From Streptomyces sp. NRRL S-87 (lineage in GTDB: Bacteria > Actinomycetota > Actinomycetes > Streptomycetales > Streptomycetaceae): 64,000 bases of DNA. Of this stretch, positions 18,768 through 27,064 are shown in pieces; position 1 is the first letter of the stretch; the number at the start of each line of letters is the position of its first letter. The notes beneath the pieces were generated by a model. It was given only the letters and a program-made list of their open reading frames with translations, ran no database searches and was not told the origin of the DNA. The stretch spans positions 1 through 64,000 of the forward strand of contig NZ_JOGB01000045.1 in the NCBI RefSeq assembly GCF_000719335.1, written 5' to 3'. A program made the translations under genes and the position numbers.

Positions 18768-20122
18768 CGGTGCATGAACTGAGCGGGACCGAGAAGGACT
18801 TCGACCCGGGCGCGGCCGCGGCGGCGGCCACCGCGGCGATCCTCCGCGACACCATGGAGGCCCGGTACCGCGGCGTGGTCGTCGACTCCCCGCCCGGCGC
18901 CGGCAAGTCCACCCTCGTCGTGCGCGCCGCCCGCGAACTGGCGGCCGCCGGACGCCGGTTGATGGTCGTCGCGCAGACCAACGCCCAGGTCGACGACCTG
19001 GTGCTGCGGCTGCACGAGGCGGAGCCCGAGCTGCGCGTCGGCCGCCTGCACAGCAGCGACGCGGACGCCTTCGACCCGGCGCTCGCGGAGCTGGAGTCGG
19101 TGTCGCTGTCCGCCAAGCCGGGGGAGCTGGCCGACCTGCCCGTCGTGCTGTCCACGGCGGCGAAGTGGGCCCACACCCAGGGGGTCGAGCCGTGGGAGCA
19201 CGCGATCGTCGACGAGGCGTACCAGATGCGCTCCGACGCGCTGCTGGCCGTGGCCGGCCTGTTCGAGCGGGCGCTGTTCGTGGGCGACCCGGGGCAGCTG
19301 GACCCGTTCAGCGTCGTCGGCGCGGAGCAGTGGGCCGGGCTGTCGTACGACCCCTCGGCGAGCGCGGTCGCCACGCTCCTGGCCCACAACCCGCAGCTGC
19401 CGCAGCACCGGTTGCCGGTGTCCTGGCGGCTGCCGGCCTCGGCGGCCCCGCTGGTGTCCGGGGCCTTCTACCCCTACACCCCCTTCCGCAGCGGCACCGG
19501 CCCCGAGGACCGGCGGCTGACCTTCGGGACCGCCTCCGACGGCTCGGGCCCGGACCGGGTCCTCGACGAGGCCGCCGAGTCGGGGTGGGGGCTGCTGGAG
19601 CTGCCCGCCCGGCACACCCCGCGCACCGATCCCGAGGCGGTCCGGGCTGTGGCGCTCGTGGTCCGGCGGGTGCTGGACCGAGGCGCGGCCGCGGTCAGCG
19701 AGCGCTCCGAGGGGCCCGTACCGCTGACGGCCGACCGCATCGCGGTCGGCACGGCGCACCGCGACCAGGCGGCCGCGGTCCGGGCCGCGCTGGCCTCGCT
19801 GGGCGTCGCCGGGGTCACGGTGGACACCGCCAACCGGCTCCAGGGCCGCGAGTACGACCTGACCGTCGTCCTGCACCCGCTGTCGGGGCGGCCGGACGCG
19901 ACGGAGTTCCACCTGGAGACGGGTCGGCTGTGCGTGCTGGCCTCGCGGCACCGGCACGCGTGCGTGGTCGTGGCGCGCGCCGGCATCGCGGAGGTGCTGG
20001 ACGACCATCCCGCCACGGAGCCGGTGCAGTTGGGCGTCGCGGTCCGCTTCCCGGACGGCTGGGAGGCCAACCACGCAGTCCTCTCCCACCTGGCGGAACA
20101 CCGCGTCGCCTGGTCGCCGTAG
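18764..20122 (+). CDS. Superfamily 1 (Upf1/Dna2-like) helicase
   Basis: 452 residues from GTG 18764, overlapping the preceding stop (GTGA). Helicase motifs in order: Walker A PPGAGKST with K48; Walker B IVDEA with D150-E151; motif III GDPGQL at 174-179; VSWRLP (motif IV); motif V TANRLQGREYD with Q360-G361-R362-E363; motif VI LASRHRHA with R395. The motif order and the QGREYD form point to the SF1B Upf1-like group rather than UvrD/RecB. It is compact, with no extra nuclease or zinc domain. With the Cas4-like nuclease two genes upstream it would give the parts of a Dna2-type helicase-nuclease in separate chains. Confidence 0.85.
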   Translation: MTVHELSGTEKDFDPGAAAAAATAAILRDTMEARYRGVVVDSPPGAGKSTLVVRAARELAAAGRRLMVVAQTNAQVDDLVLRLHEAEPELRVGRLHSSDADAFDPALAELESVSLSAKPGELADLPVVLSTAAKWAHTQGVEPWEHAIVDEAYQMRSDALLAVAGLFERALFVGDPGQLDPFSVVGAEQWAGLSYDPSASAVATLLAHNPQLPQHRLPVSWRLPASAAPLVSGAFYPYTPFRSGTGPEDRRLTFGTASDGSGPDRVLDEAAESGWGLLELPARHTPRTDPEAVRAVALVVRRVLDRGAAAVSERSEGPVPLTADRIAVGTAHRDQAAAVRAALASLGVAGVTVDTANRLQGREYDLTVVLHPLSGRPDATEFHLETGRLCVLASRHRHACVVVARAGIAEVLDDHPATEPVQLGVAVRFPDGWEANHAVLSHLAEHRVAWSP

Positions 20123-20250
20123 GCCGGGGCGTCGCGGGCTCCGGCCGGCCGCCCGGCTCCCGCGTGGACGCCTCCCGCCCCCCGACCCGGCGGCCGCGCG
20201 GAGCGCGTCGCACGGGCCCGTGGGGACCCGGCGCGCTAGCGTCGGGGGGC

Positions 20251-20634
20251 ATGGCGATCCTCGACAAGATCTACTACGTCGCCCGCCTCGACATCCTCCC
20301 GGGCCGCCGTGCCGACGCGGAGCAGGCGATGCGCGAGCTCGCGGCCTTCGTCGAGGTGGTCGAACCGCAGCTGCTCGTCTACCACTTCTACGTCGACCAG
20401 GCCGGTGCCACGATGACCGTGCTGGCCCTGCACCCCGACGCGGCCTCGCTGGAGCTCCACCTCGAACTGGGCGGGCCGAAGTTCCGCGCCTTCGTCCCCC
20501 TCGCCCGGATGCGCTCCGTCGACGTGTACGGCAACCCCGGCCCCCACGCCCTCGACCGCCTCCACGGCCTGGCCGACCTCCTCGGTGGCGCCCCCGTCAC
20601 CGTCCACACCCGCCTCGCGGGTTTCACCCGCTGA
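20251..20634 (+). CDS. Antibiotic-biosynthesis-monooxygenase-like small protein
   Basis: 127 residues. The first 95 residues follow the dimeric alpha/beta-barrel pattern of ABM-type domains: KIYYVARLDILPGRRADAEQAMRELAAFVE, then EPQLLVYHFYVDQAGATMTVLALHPDAASLELHLE. Such small proteins can be cofactor-free monooxygenases or degradative dimers; no specific substrate is indicated. GTCGGGGGGC precedes ATG 20251. It is about 128 bp after the helicase gene and may be separately transcribed. Confidence 0.65.
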   Translation: MAILDKIYYVARLDILPGRRADAEQAMRELAAFVEVVEPQLLVYHFYVDQAGATMTVLALHPDAASLELHLELGGPKFRAFVPLARMRSVDVYGNPGPHALDRLHGLADLLGGAPVTVHTRLAGFTR

Positions 20635-20665
20635 GGGGGACTCCCGAAACGTGCCGGCCGGCCGG

Positions 20666-22123
20666 TCAGTTGAGGTGGCGACGGGTCAGGAACGAGGCCA
20701 CGCGGGGGGAGCGCTGGTGGGGCACGAGGGCACGGGCGGTGTCGGAGAGCATGGCCTGCACGCGCGTGGACCGGACCTCGGCGAGGAGGTCCAGGACGCG
20801 GTGGCCTGCGGCGGCGGCCTCGTCGGGGGCGCCCGCACGCGCCAGGTCCTCGGCGAGCTGGGCCGTGCAGAGCGCGACGTTGCGGGCGAAGTGCGCGTCC
20901 TGGAGGTCGACGGCGCGCCGGGCGTGCCGGGCGGCCCGGGTCCACTCCTCCAGTGCCGACCAGCACTGCGCCTCGAGGAGTTCGAGTTCGGCCTCGCCGA
21001 AGAAGGACATCCACTCCGGGTCCAGGGCCGAGGCGCCCTGACCGAAGTGGGAGTGCGCCTGGCTCAGGGACTCCTCGCAGCCGCGCCGGTCGCCGAGCAG
21101 CGCCCAGCCGCCCGCCTCGCGCAGCGTGAGCAGGGACATCAGGCGCGGCGAGGCCAGGCTCCGGGCGGCCCGCTGGCCGGCCTCGGCGGCCCGGATCGCC
21201 TCGCGCGGCCGGCCCGCGTCCCGCGCCAGGAACGCCATGTTCGAGAAGGCGTGCGCCTCCAGTCCCGGGTCCCCCGACAGCCGGGCGGTGGCCAGCGCCT
21301 CGGCGTAGTGCGAGCGGGCGTCGTCCAGCCGGCCCGAGTCGTGCGCCAACCAGCCGACCGAGAGGGCCAGTTCGCCCGCTCCCGCGTGCAGCCGGTCCTC
21401 CGTGGACTGCCGGGTGGCGCCCGCGTCGAGCAGGGCGTACGTGGCCCGCAGCGGCTCGGCGGCCCGCCGGTAGAGCCCGTCCGCGCCGTGCCGGTCGTCC
21501 AGCAGCCGGATCTGCCGTACGGCGTCCTCGACGGCCTCGGCCTCGGCCACCCCGGCCCGTCTGGGCAGCGGGCGGCGGCCCAGGGCGGACCCGAAGCAGG
21601 GCTCCGGGACGGGAGCCGCGGCACTCGCGGGAGCGGCGGGGCCGAACCCCAGGGTGACGGCCGCCACGGTGGCGGACCCGCCGGTCATGAACGCGCGACG
21701 CAACACGTCGCTCTCCTCAGTGGGGACGGGGGCGGTGGGCGCCGGCGGCCGCGCTCCCCGGCCGCGTACCGTCTCGCGCGCCGAGAAGCCGAGGTCGGCC
21801 AGCGTCCGCCCGGGGAACATGTGCAGGAAGACCCGCTCGTAGGCGTAGTTGGGACAGCGGATCTCGCCCGCCTCCACCCGGCCGATGTAGCGCGCGTCGC
21901 ACGACACCGTCTCGCCGATCTCGCGCCCGGCCCGGCGCACCGCCGCCGCGAACTCCCCGGCGGACCGCTGCCCGCGCAACCCGCGGAAGGCGAGGTTGGG
22001 GGCGGGGACGGCGGCGGGGTGCGCGCGGGGCGGACCGACGGCCGGGACGGCTGGTGGGGAGCCGTCTGCGTCGGCGGAGCCCGGTGGGGTGGGTGACGCG
22101 GAGGAGGCTGATGACGACGCCAT
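20666..22123 (-). CDS. HTH/TPR-type transcriptional regulator (NsdA-like)
   Basis: 485 residues. A helix-turn-helix-like segment at about residues 45-95 (FRGLRGQRSAGEFAAAVRRA ... SCDARYIGRVEAGEIRCPNYAYERVF) is followed by about 250 residues of TPR-like helical repeats (LALSVGWLAHDSGRLDDARSHYAEALATARLSGD, then AFSNMAFLARDAGRPREAIRAAEAG). This architecture is shared with actinobacterial NsdA-like regulators that affect sporulation and antibiotics. Between them, RRAFMTGGSATVAAVTLGFG resembles a signal-like hydrophobic stretch also common in this family. Ligand and targets unknown. The start region is Ser/Ala/Pro-rich and a later start is possible. Confidence 0.75.
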   Translation of the reverse strand: MASSSASSASPTPPGSADADGSPPAVPAVGPPRAHPAAVPAPNLAFRGLRGQRSAGEFAAAVRRAGREIGETVSCDARYIGRVEAGEIRCPNYAYERVFLHMFPGRTLADLGFSARETVRGRGARPPAPTAPVPTEESDVLRRAFMTGGSATVAAVTLGFGPAAPASAAAPVPEPCFGSALGRRPLPRRAGVAEAEAVEDAVRQIRLLDDRHGADGLYRRAAEPLRATYALLDAGATRQSTEDRLHAGAGELALSVGWLAHDSGRLDDARSHYAEALATARLSGDPGLEAHAFSNMAFLARDAGRPREAIRAAEAGQRAARSLASPRLMSLLTLREAGGWALLGDRRGCEESLSQAHSHFGQGASALDPEWMSFFGEAELELLEAQCWSALEEWTRAARHARRAVDLQDAHFARNVALCTAQLAEDLARAGAPDEAAAAGHRVLDLLAEVRSTRVQAMLSDTARALVPHQRSPRVASFLTRRHLN

Positions 22124-22418
22124 TGCCCGGGCCCTCTCTGGAACGAACTCGGGCGACAGTGGCGAGGGGTGCGCTGTCGCCGCCGGGACGCGGGGGTCCG
22201 GCGCGCAAAAACGTACCGGCCGGGGGAGGGACCGCGGGCGGTGTTTAGCTACAAACCGGATATCTCACCCGCGATCCGCCATGAACTGCCATCCTTTGCG
22301 GCGGCCTCCCCGCGCACCCGTTGACGTTTCCGCGCGTTGAACCGTCGAGGAGCGGGAGGCGCGGCAGCCCCGCGACACCGCCCGCTCGTACGTGGACTCG
22401 CATGAGGAGGGGTGCGCT

Positions 22419-22835
22419 GTGTTGGAGGCGGCCATGGAGACCGACGGCATGGAGACCGACCACATCGAGACCGACGGCACCGGGACCGCCCCCGACCTGG
22501 TGACCGTCCCCGCGCGCCAGGGACTGGAGGCCGTGGACATCATCCGCAGGGCGGCCGCCCCCACCGCCGTCGGCCCCGTCCTGCACGACGGCTCGGACGA
22601 CACCCTGGGCTTCCTCGTCCCGCCGGGCACCGCCGACGGCTGGGACCTGCCGGGCAGCGCATGTACGCACACGGCGGGCCGCGGGCTGCGGATCGACGAC
22701 CCCGGCCCCGCCGAGGGCCCCGAATGGCTGCTGCCCCCGGACACCGCCGACCAGGTCACCGACCCCGAGGTGCTGCGCGCCGCCCTCGGCGAGGCGGCCC
22801 GCCTGATCGAGGCGGCCGACCAGCTGACCCGCTGA
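22419..22835 (+). CDS. Conserved hypothetical protein (acidic, streptomycete)
   Basis: 138 residues from GTG 22419, which has GAGGAGG 8 bases upstream. Strongly acidic. The start is Met/Glu/Thr/Asp rich (METDGMETDHIETDGTG-like repeats), followed by VTVPARQGLEAVDIIRRAAAP and TLGFLVPPGTADGWDLPGSAC. I recall similar small proteins only as hypothetical. The segment LGFLVPPGTAD is the best-ordered part. It is divergent from the HTH/TPR regulator across 295 bp, which is AT-richer near 22240-22270. Confidence 0.65.
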   Translation: MLEAAMETDGMETDHIETDGTGTAPDLVTVPARQGLEAVDIIRRAAAPTAVGPVLHDGSDDTLGFLVPPGTADGWDLPGSACTHTAGRGLRIDDPGPAEGPEWLLPPDTADQVTDPEVLRAALGEAARLIEAADQLTR

Positions 22836-22966
22836 TCCCCCGCTGATCCCCCGCTGATCACCCGCCGGGTCCGACCCACCGCCCGACCCGCCACCGCGAC
22901 CACCCCACCGCACGCCCTGCCGCCCACCGCCCTCCCGCCCACCCCCTGACCAGCCATAATGGACGG

Positions 22967-23833
22967 ATGGCCCGAGACCGGCGCGGCGGGCGCGCCCGCA
23001 CCCCCGAAGCCGTCGTCGAGCAGGTGGACGGCGGACTCGCCGAGCTGTCCCCGGACCGGGAGCGGCCCGACGCCTGGACCCTGCTCATCGACGGCGCCCC
23101 GCAGTCCCACGTCGACCTCGCCGACCCCACCCACCTCGACTTCTCGTACCAGCGCCGCATCGGCCACGTCGCCGACCTCGCCGGCCCCGCCCGCAAGCCG
23201 CTCAACGTCGTGCACCTCGGCGGCGGGGCGTTCACCCTGGCCCGCTACGTCGCGGCGACCCGCCCGCGCTCCAGCCAGCAGATCGTCGAGATCGACGCGC
23301 GCCTCGTGCAGTTGGTCCGTACCCACCTCCCCCTCGACCCGCAGGCCCGGGTCCGGGTCCGCGCGGTCGACGCCCGCGCGGGTCTGGCCAAGGTGCCCGA
23401 CGGCTGGGCCGACCTCGTGATCGCCGACGTGTTCCACGGCGCCCGCACCCCCGCCCACCTCACCAGCGCCGAGTTCCTCGACGAGGTGCGCCGCGCCCTC
23501 GCACCCACCGGCTGGTACGTCGCCAACCTCGCCGACGGTCCGCCGCTGGCCCACCTGCGCGCCCAGATCGCGACGGCCGCCACCCGCTTCGCCGAACTGG
23601 CCCTGGCCGCCGACCCCGTGGTCCTGCGCGGCAAGCGCTTCGGCAACGCCGTGCTGGTGGCCGCCGACCAGCCCCTGCCGGTCGCGGAACTCACCCGCCG
23701 CGTCGCCGGCGACCCGCACCCCGGCCGCGTCGAACACGGCCGCGCCCTGGTCGACTTCACCGGCGGCGCCACCCCCGTCTCCGACGCCGCCGCCACCCCC
23801 TCCCCGCCCCCACCCCCCGGCGCCTTCCACTGA
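22967..23833 (+). CDS. Spermidine synthase-like methyltransferase-fold protein
   Basis: 288 residues with a Rossmann methyltransferase/aminopropyltransferase core. Key pieces are SHVDLADPTHLDFSYQRRIGHV, NVVHLGGGAFTLARYVAATRP (nucleotide-binding loop), QIVEIDARLVQLVR and DGWADLVIADVFHG. Actinobacterial relatives are annotated as spermidine-synthase-like but often lack the polyamine-binding residues, so true aminopropyl transfer is unproven. ATG 22967 follows ATG-like sequence at 22959; no strong ribosome site. It is 59 bp upstream of a Uma2-family gene on the same strand. Confidence 0.8.
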   Translation: MARDRRGGRARTPEAVVEQVDGGLAELSPDRERPDAWTLLIDGAPQSHVDLADPTHLDFSYQRRIGHVADLAGPARKPLNVVHLGGGAFTLARYVAATRPRSSQQIVEIDARLVQLVRTHLPLDPQARVRVRAVDARAGLAKVPDGWADLVIADVFHGARTPAHLTSAEFLDEVRRALAPTGWYVANLADGPPLAHLRAQIATAATRFAELALAADPVVLRGKRFGNAVLVAADQPLPVAELTRRVAGDPHPGRVEHGRALVDFTGGATPVSDAAATPSPPPPPGAFH

Positions 23834-23892
23834 CAGTGCCCTCCCTGCCCCGGCTGGCTACGCTTGGCAGGACCGTCACCCGGAGGACCCCC

Positions 23893-24489
23893 ATGGCCGA
23901 CCTCACCCCCGACGAGAAGCAGCGACTGCACGACTTCGCCGAGGAGATCGCACGGCTGGCCGAGCACCACGAGGGCCAGTGGAAGGTGCAGACGAGCGAC
24001 AGCCGGATCCTCGTCGCGATGATGAGCCCCACCGCACCCCACGGGCTCAACGTGGTGCGCCTGCGCCGCCAGATCGAAGCCCAGGCCCCCGAGGTCGTGG
24101 CCCTCAACGACACGAACATGCACGACCCCGCGACGGGGCTCACCAAGATCCCCGACCTGATGGTCATTACCGAGGAGGACGCCGACGACACGGCGAAGAC
24201 GGTCGACCCGCACGACGTCCTCATGACGGTCGAGGTCGTGTCGCCGAGCAATTCCCTCGACGACATCAGGGAGAAGGCCGGGGACTATCCGAGGATGGGC
24301 ATCCCCGTCTACGTCGTCGTCGATCCCCGTCACGGCAAGCAGACGGTGACCGTGCACAGCGATCCCGCCCCGGGGCCCGACGGGCTCCGCTACCGCAAGA
24401 CCGTGCCGTACGCGTTCGGCGACACGGTGGTCGCCGGCCGCTGGACCCTCGACACCAGCGGCCTCAAGGCCTACCCCGCGCACTGGTAG
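23893..24489 (+). CDS. Uma2-family endonuclease-like protein
   Basis: 198 residues. The Uma2 (DUF820) restriction-endonuclease-like core shows HGLNVVRLRRQIEAQ, TGLTKIPDLMVI, LMTVEVVSPSNS (E-V-V), then DDIREKAGDYPRMGIPVYVVVDP with the conserved K and Y-x-x-x-G-I-P. The fold is PD-(D/E)XK-like with D of PDLM and E of VEVVSP as candidate metal ligands. Proteins of this group are very abundant in actinobacteria and their function is not established. CGGAGGA precedes ATG 23893 well. Another family member lies at 42256-42885. Confidence 0.85.
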   Translation: MADLTPDEKQRLHDFAEEIARLAEHHEGQWKVQTSDSRILVAMMSPTAPHGLNVVRLRRQIEAQAPEVVALNDTNMHDPATGLTKIPDLMVITEEDADDTAKTVDPHDVLMTVEVVSPSNSLDDIREKAGDYPRMGIPVYVVVDPRHGKQTVTVHSDPAPGPDGLRYRKTVPYAFGDTVVAGRWTLDTSGLKAYPAHW

Positions 24490-24539
24490 GACGCCCGGGG
24501 GCGCTCCGTCGGCCCGTGGTCGGGGCCTACGGTCGGGGG

Positions 24540-25499
24540 ATGTCCGGTGCGGTGGGGTCTCGGGGTGCGGGGCTGGGCGGGGGCGGTCCGGTCGTCGCGG
24601 TGATGGACGCGTGCCGGCGGGACGGGCGCGGGGGCAGTCCGACCGCCGTGGTGGACGAGACGCGGCCGGGCGGGACGGCTCTGCGGGACGAGCAACGCCG
24701 GGCGGTGGCCGGGCTGGCCGGGACCTCGCACGCCGTCTTCGTCTCGGCCCTCGGGGACTCCGCGGTGAGGCTGCGCTTCTTCACCGGGGCCGGTGAGCTG
24801 CCGGCGTGCGGGCACGGGACCGTGGCGGCGCTGGGCTTCCTGGCCGGCCGCAGCGGCGCAGCGGACTTCCGGGCCGTCCTGCGCACCGCGGCCGGCGAGT
24901 TCCACGGGCGGGCCGTACGGCGCGGGGCGGAGTGGGCCGCGGCCTTCGAGACCGGCCCGGTGGAGGTACGGGACCCCGACCGGCGGCCCGCCCCCGGCCG
25001 ACTCGACCGAGTCCTGCACGCACTGGGCCTGGCGGCAGACCCGCTCGCCGCCGCCGGCAGCCGGATCGCCGCCCTGGGCCGGCCGCGACTGCTCGTCCCG
25101 GTGTCCGACCGCTCCCGGCTCGCCACGCTGTCCCCGAACCCGGCACACCTGCAGGAGGCCTGCGACCGGCTCGCCCTGCTGGGCTGCTACGTGTTCCATG
25201 CGCCGCCGGACGGCAGCCGCGTCACGGCCCGCATGTTCGCCCCGTCCATCGGGGTCCCCGAAGACGTGGCCAACGCCAACAGCACCGCGTGCCTCGCCGC
25301 GCTGCTGGCAGGTACCGGGAGGCGGACCATCAGCGTCGACATGGGCGACTCGCTCGGCACCCCCTCGACCATCACCGCCGAGGTGCGGACGGAGGACGAC
25401 CCCGCCCCGCCGACCACCCGGACCGGGTCACGGGCCCCATGGGTCCACGTCGGCGGCTCCGTGGCACTGCGCAGGACCTTCCGCCTCCGTCCCCCCTGA
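24540..25499 (+). CDS. PhzF-family isomerase-like protein
   Basis: 319 residues of the PhzF/diaminopimelate-epimerase-like fold. Typical pieces are PTAVVDE near the N-terminus, LRFFTGAGELPACGHGTVAALGFL in the first domain, and NANSTACLAALLA in the second. Family members catalyse proton shifts (PhzF in phenazine synthesis), but most homologues have no assigned substrate, and no phenazine genes are nearby. ATG 24540 follows GGTCGGGG. It starts 50 bp after the Uma2 gene and may share its transcript. Confidence 0.82.
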   Translation: MSGAVGSRGAGLGGGGPVVAVMDACRRDGRGGSPTAVVDETRPGGTALRDEQRRAVAGLAGTSHAVFVSALGDSAVRLRFFTGAGELPACGHGTVAALGFLAGRSGAADFRAVLRTAAGEFHGRAVRRGAEWAAAFETGPVEVRDPDRRPAPGRLDRVLHALGLAADPLAAAGSRIAALGRPRLLVPVSDRSRLATLSPNPAHLQEACDRLALLGCYVFHAPPDGSRVTARMFAPSIGVPEDVANANSTACLAALLAGTGRRTISVDMGDSLGTPSTITAEVRTEDDPAPPTTRTGSRAPWVHVGGSVALRRTFRLRPP

Positions 25500-25660
25500 G
25501 CCGGCCGCACGCGGGCCGTCCCGGATGCCGCCGCCCCCCGAACTCGAGCCGCCGGAGCCTTGGCGGTGCCGAAGCGAGCAAGCCCCGAAGCCACCCCACC
25601 CCGACACCGGCCACTTCCCGAAGCCACCCTCAGCCCCGCCCCGGCTCGGCCCGCCCCGCC

Positions 25661-26284
25661 TTACGGCTCGTAGACCTCCACCTGCGGCGGGTGGTCGTGC
25701 CAGGTGCAGAAGAGGGAGACCTCGCGGCCGTCGCGGGTGAAGGCGACCCGGATCCAGGTGTCGGTCTTCCAGACCTGCATGCGCCAGCCGGACGCAGGGG
25801 TCGCGCTCACCAACTCCCCGGCCTTACCGCCCAGGTCAAAGACCGCCCGCCCACCCGCGACGGTGTAGCCCTTCACGCTCCCCGAACCGGACCCCGAACC
25901 GGACCCCGAACCCGACCCCGAACCCGAACCGGACCCCGAACCCGACGAGCCGGACCCACCCCCACCCGCTCCTGCCGAAGCGGACGCGGAGGCGGACGGA
26001 GACGCAGATCCAGACGCAGACGCGGACGCAGACGCAGACGGGGACGCAGACGCAGACGCGGACGCGGACGGAGACGCACCCCCCGACGCCCCTCCCGAAG
26101 GCGAGGCCCCCCGTGCCCCCGCCCCGTGCGTCGACGAGGACAGCGCCTGCGCGGTCAGCGGGAGCGCGCGCGGCGGGTCGTAGGCCGTACCGGCCATCAC
26201 GGTGTGCACGCCCCACCACGACAGCGTCACCGCCGCGCCGGTGGCGAGTGTCCACGCCATTCCGTGTACAAGTCCTCTGCGCAT
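25661..26284 (-). CDS. Membrane-anchored or secreted protein with Ser-Ala and Ser-Gly repeat linker
   Basis: 207 residues from ATG 26284. One hydrophobic segment at about residues 8-32 (MAWTLATGAAVTLSWWGVHTV) anchors or exports it. Residues about 58-135 are low complexity: repeated SASA/SPSA, then GSGSGSGS units. A C-terminal domain of about 70 residues (GYTVAGGRAVFDLGGKAGELVSATP ... IRVAFTRDGREVSLFCTWHDHPPQVEVYEP) is probably extracytoplasmic. That domain occurs next to two-component systems in streptomycetes as far as I recall. It is divergent from the response-regulator gene with 90 bp between, so it may be a target or sensor partner of that system. Confidence 0.75.
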   Translation of the reverse strand: MRRGLVHGMAWTLATGAAVTLSWWGVHTVMAGTAYDPPRALPLTAQALSSSTHGAGARGASPSGGASGGASPSASASASASPSASASASASGSASPSASASASAGAGGGGSGSSGSGSGSGSGSGSGSGSGSGSGSVKGYTVAGGRAVFDLGGKAGELVSATPASGWRMQVWKTDTWIRVAFTRDGREVSLFCTWHDHPPQVEVYEP

Positions 26285-26374
26285 CACGGCACATACTGCA
26301 CCACGGGTCCCAGGCGCGACCCGACACCCCCGAGTGTCCTCCGTTTTCCCCCGTATGGCGTACGGTGCATGGCC

Positions 26375-27064
26375 ATGGCAAGTGTGCTCGTGGTCGAGGA
26401 CGACCAGTTCGTACGTTCCGCCCTGATCCGGCACCTCTCCGAGGCCGCGCACGTGGTGCGCAGTGTCGGCACGGCCCTGGAGGCCCTGCGCGAAGTCGCC
26501 CACTTCCGCTTCGACGTGGTGATCCTGGACCTCGGGCTGCCCGACCTCGACGGCTCCGAGGCGCTGAAGATGCTGCGCGGCATCACGGACGTACCCGTGA
26601 TCATCGCGACGGCCCGGGACGACGAGGCCGAGATCGTACGGCTGCTCAACGCGGGCGCCGACGACTACCTCACCAAACCCTTCTCCGTCGAACACCTCTC
26701 GGCCCGCATGGCCGCCGTGCTGCGCCGCTCGCGCGCCGTGGCCGGCGGCGAGCCGCCCTCACGGGTGCTCCGGGTCGGCGGGCTGGCCATCGACCCGCTG
26801 CGCCGCTCGGCGGAGCTGGACGGGGCGGTGCTGGACCTGACCCGGCGGGAGTTCGACCTGCTGGCCTTCCTCGCCGGCAGGCCGGGGGTGGTCGTGGCCC
26901 GCAAGGAGCTCCTGGCAGAGGTGTGGCAGCAGTCGTACGGCGACGACCAGACGATCGACGTGCACCTGTCGTGGCTGCGGCGGAAGTTGGGCGAGACCGC
27001 CGCCAAGCCGCGCTACCTGCACACCCTGAGGGGAGTCGGGGTCAAGCTGGAGCCCCCCGCATGA
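26375..27064 (+). CDS. OmpR/PhoB-type response regulator
   Basis: 229 residues from ATG 26375 (an in-frame ATG also exists at 26369). The receiver domain has VVEDD, phosphoacceptor D52 in VVILDLGLPDLDG, and conserved K in DDYLTKPFS. The winged-helix output domain starts at about residue 135, with LDLTRREFDLLAFLAGRPGVVV and QTIDVHLSWLRRKLGE. The stop overlaps the kinase ATG by 4 bp, so the pair is translationally coupled. The signal is not known. Confidence 0.92.
   Translation: MASVLVVEDDQFVRSALIRHLSEAAHVVRSVGTALEALREVAHFRFDVVILDLGLPDLDGSEALKMLRGITDVPVIIATARDDEAEIVRLLNAGADDYLTKPFSVEHLSARMAAVLRRSRAVAGGEPPSRVLRVGGLAIDPLRRSAELDGAVLDLTRREFDLLAFLAGRPGVVVARKELLAEVWQQSYGDDQTIDVHLSWLRRKLGETAAKPRYLHTLRGVGVKLEPPA

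Noticed and set aside
23893..24489. Uma2 protein as a restriction-modification system
   Set aside because: No methyltransferase or specificity gene is adjacent and the family has no proven restriction role.
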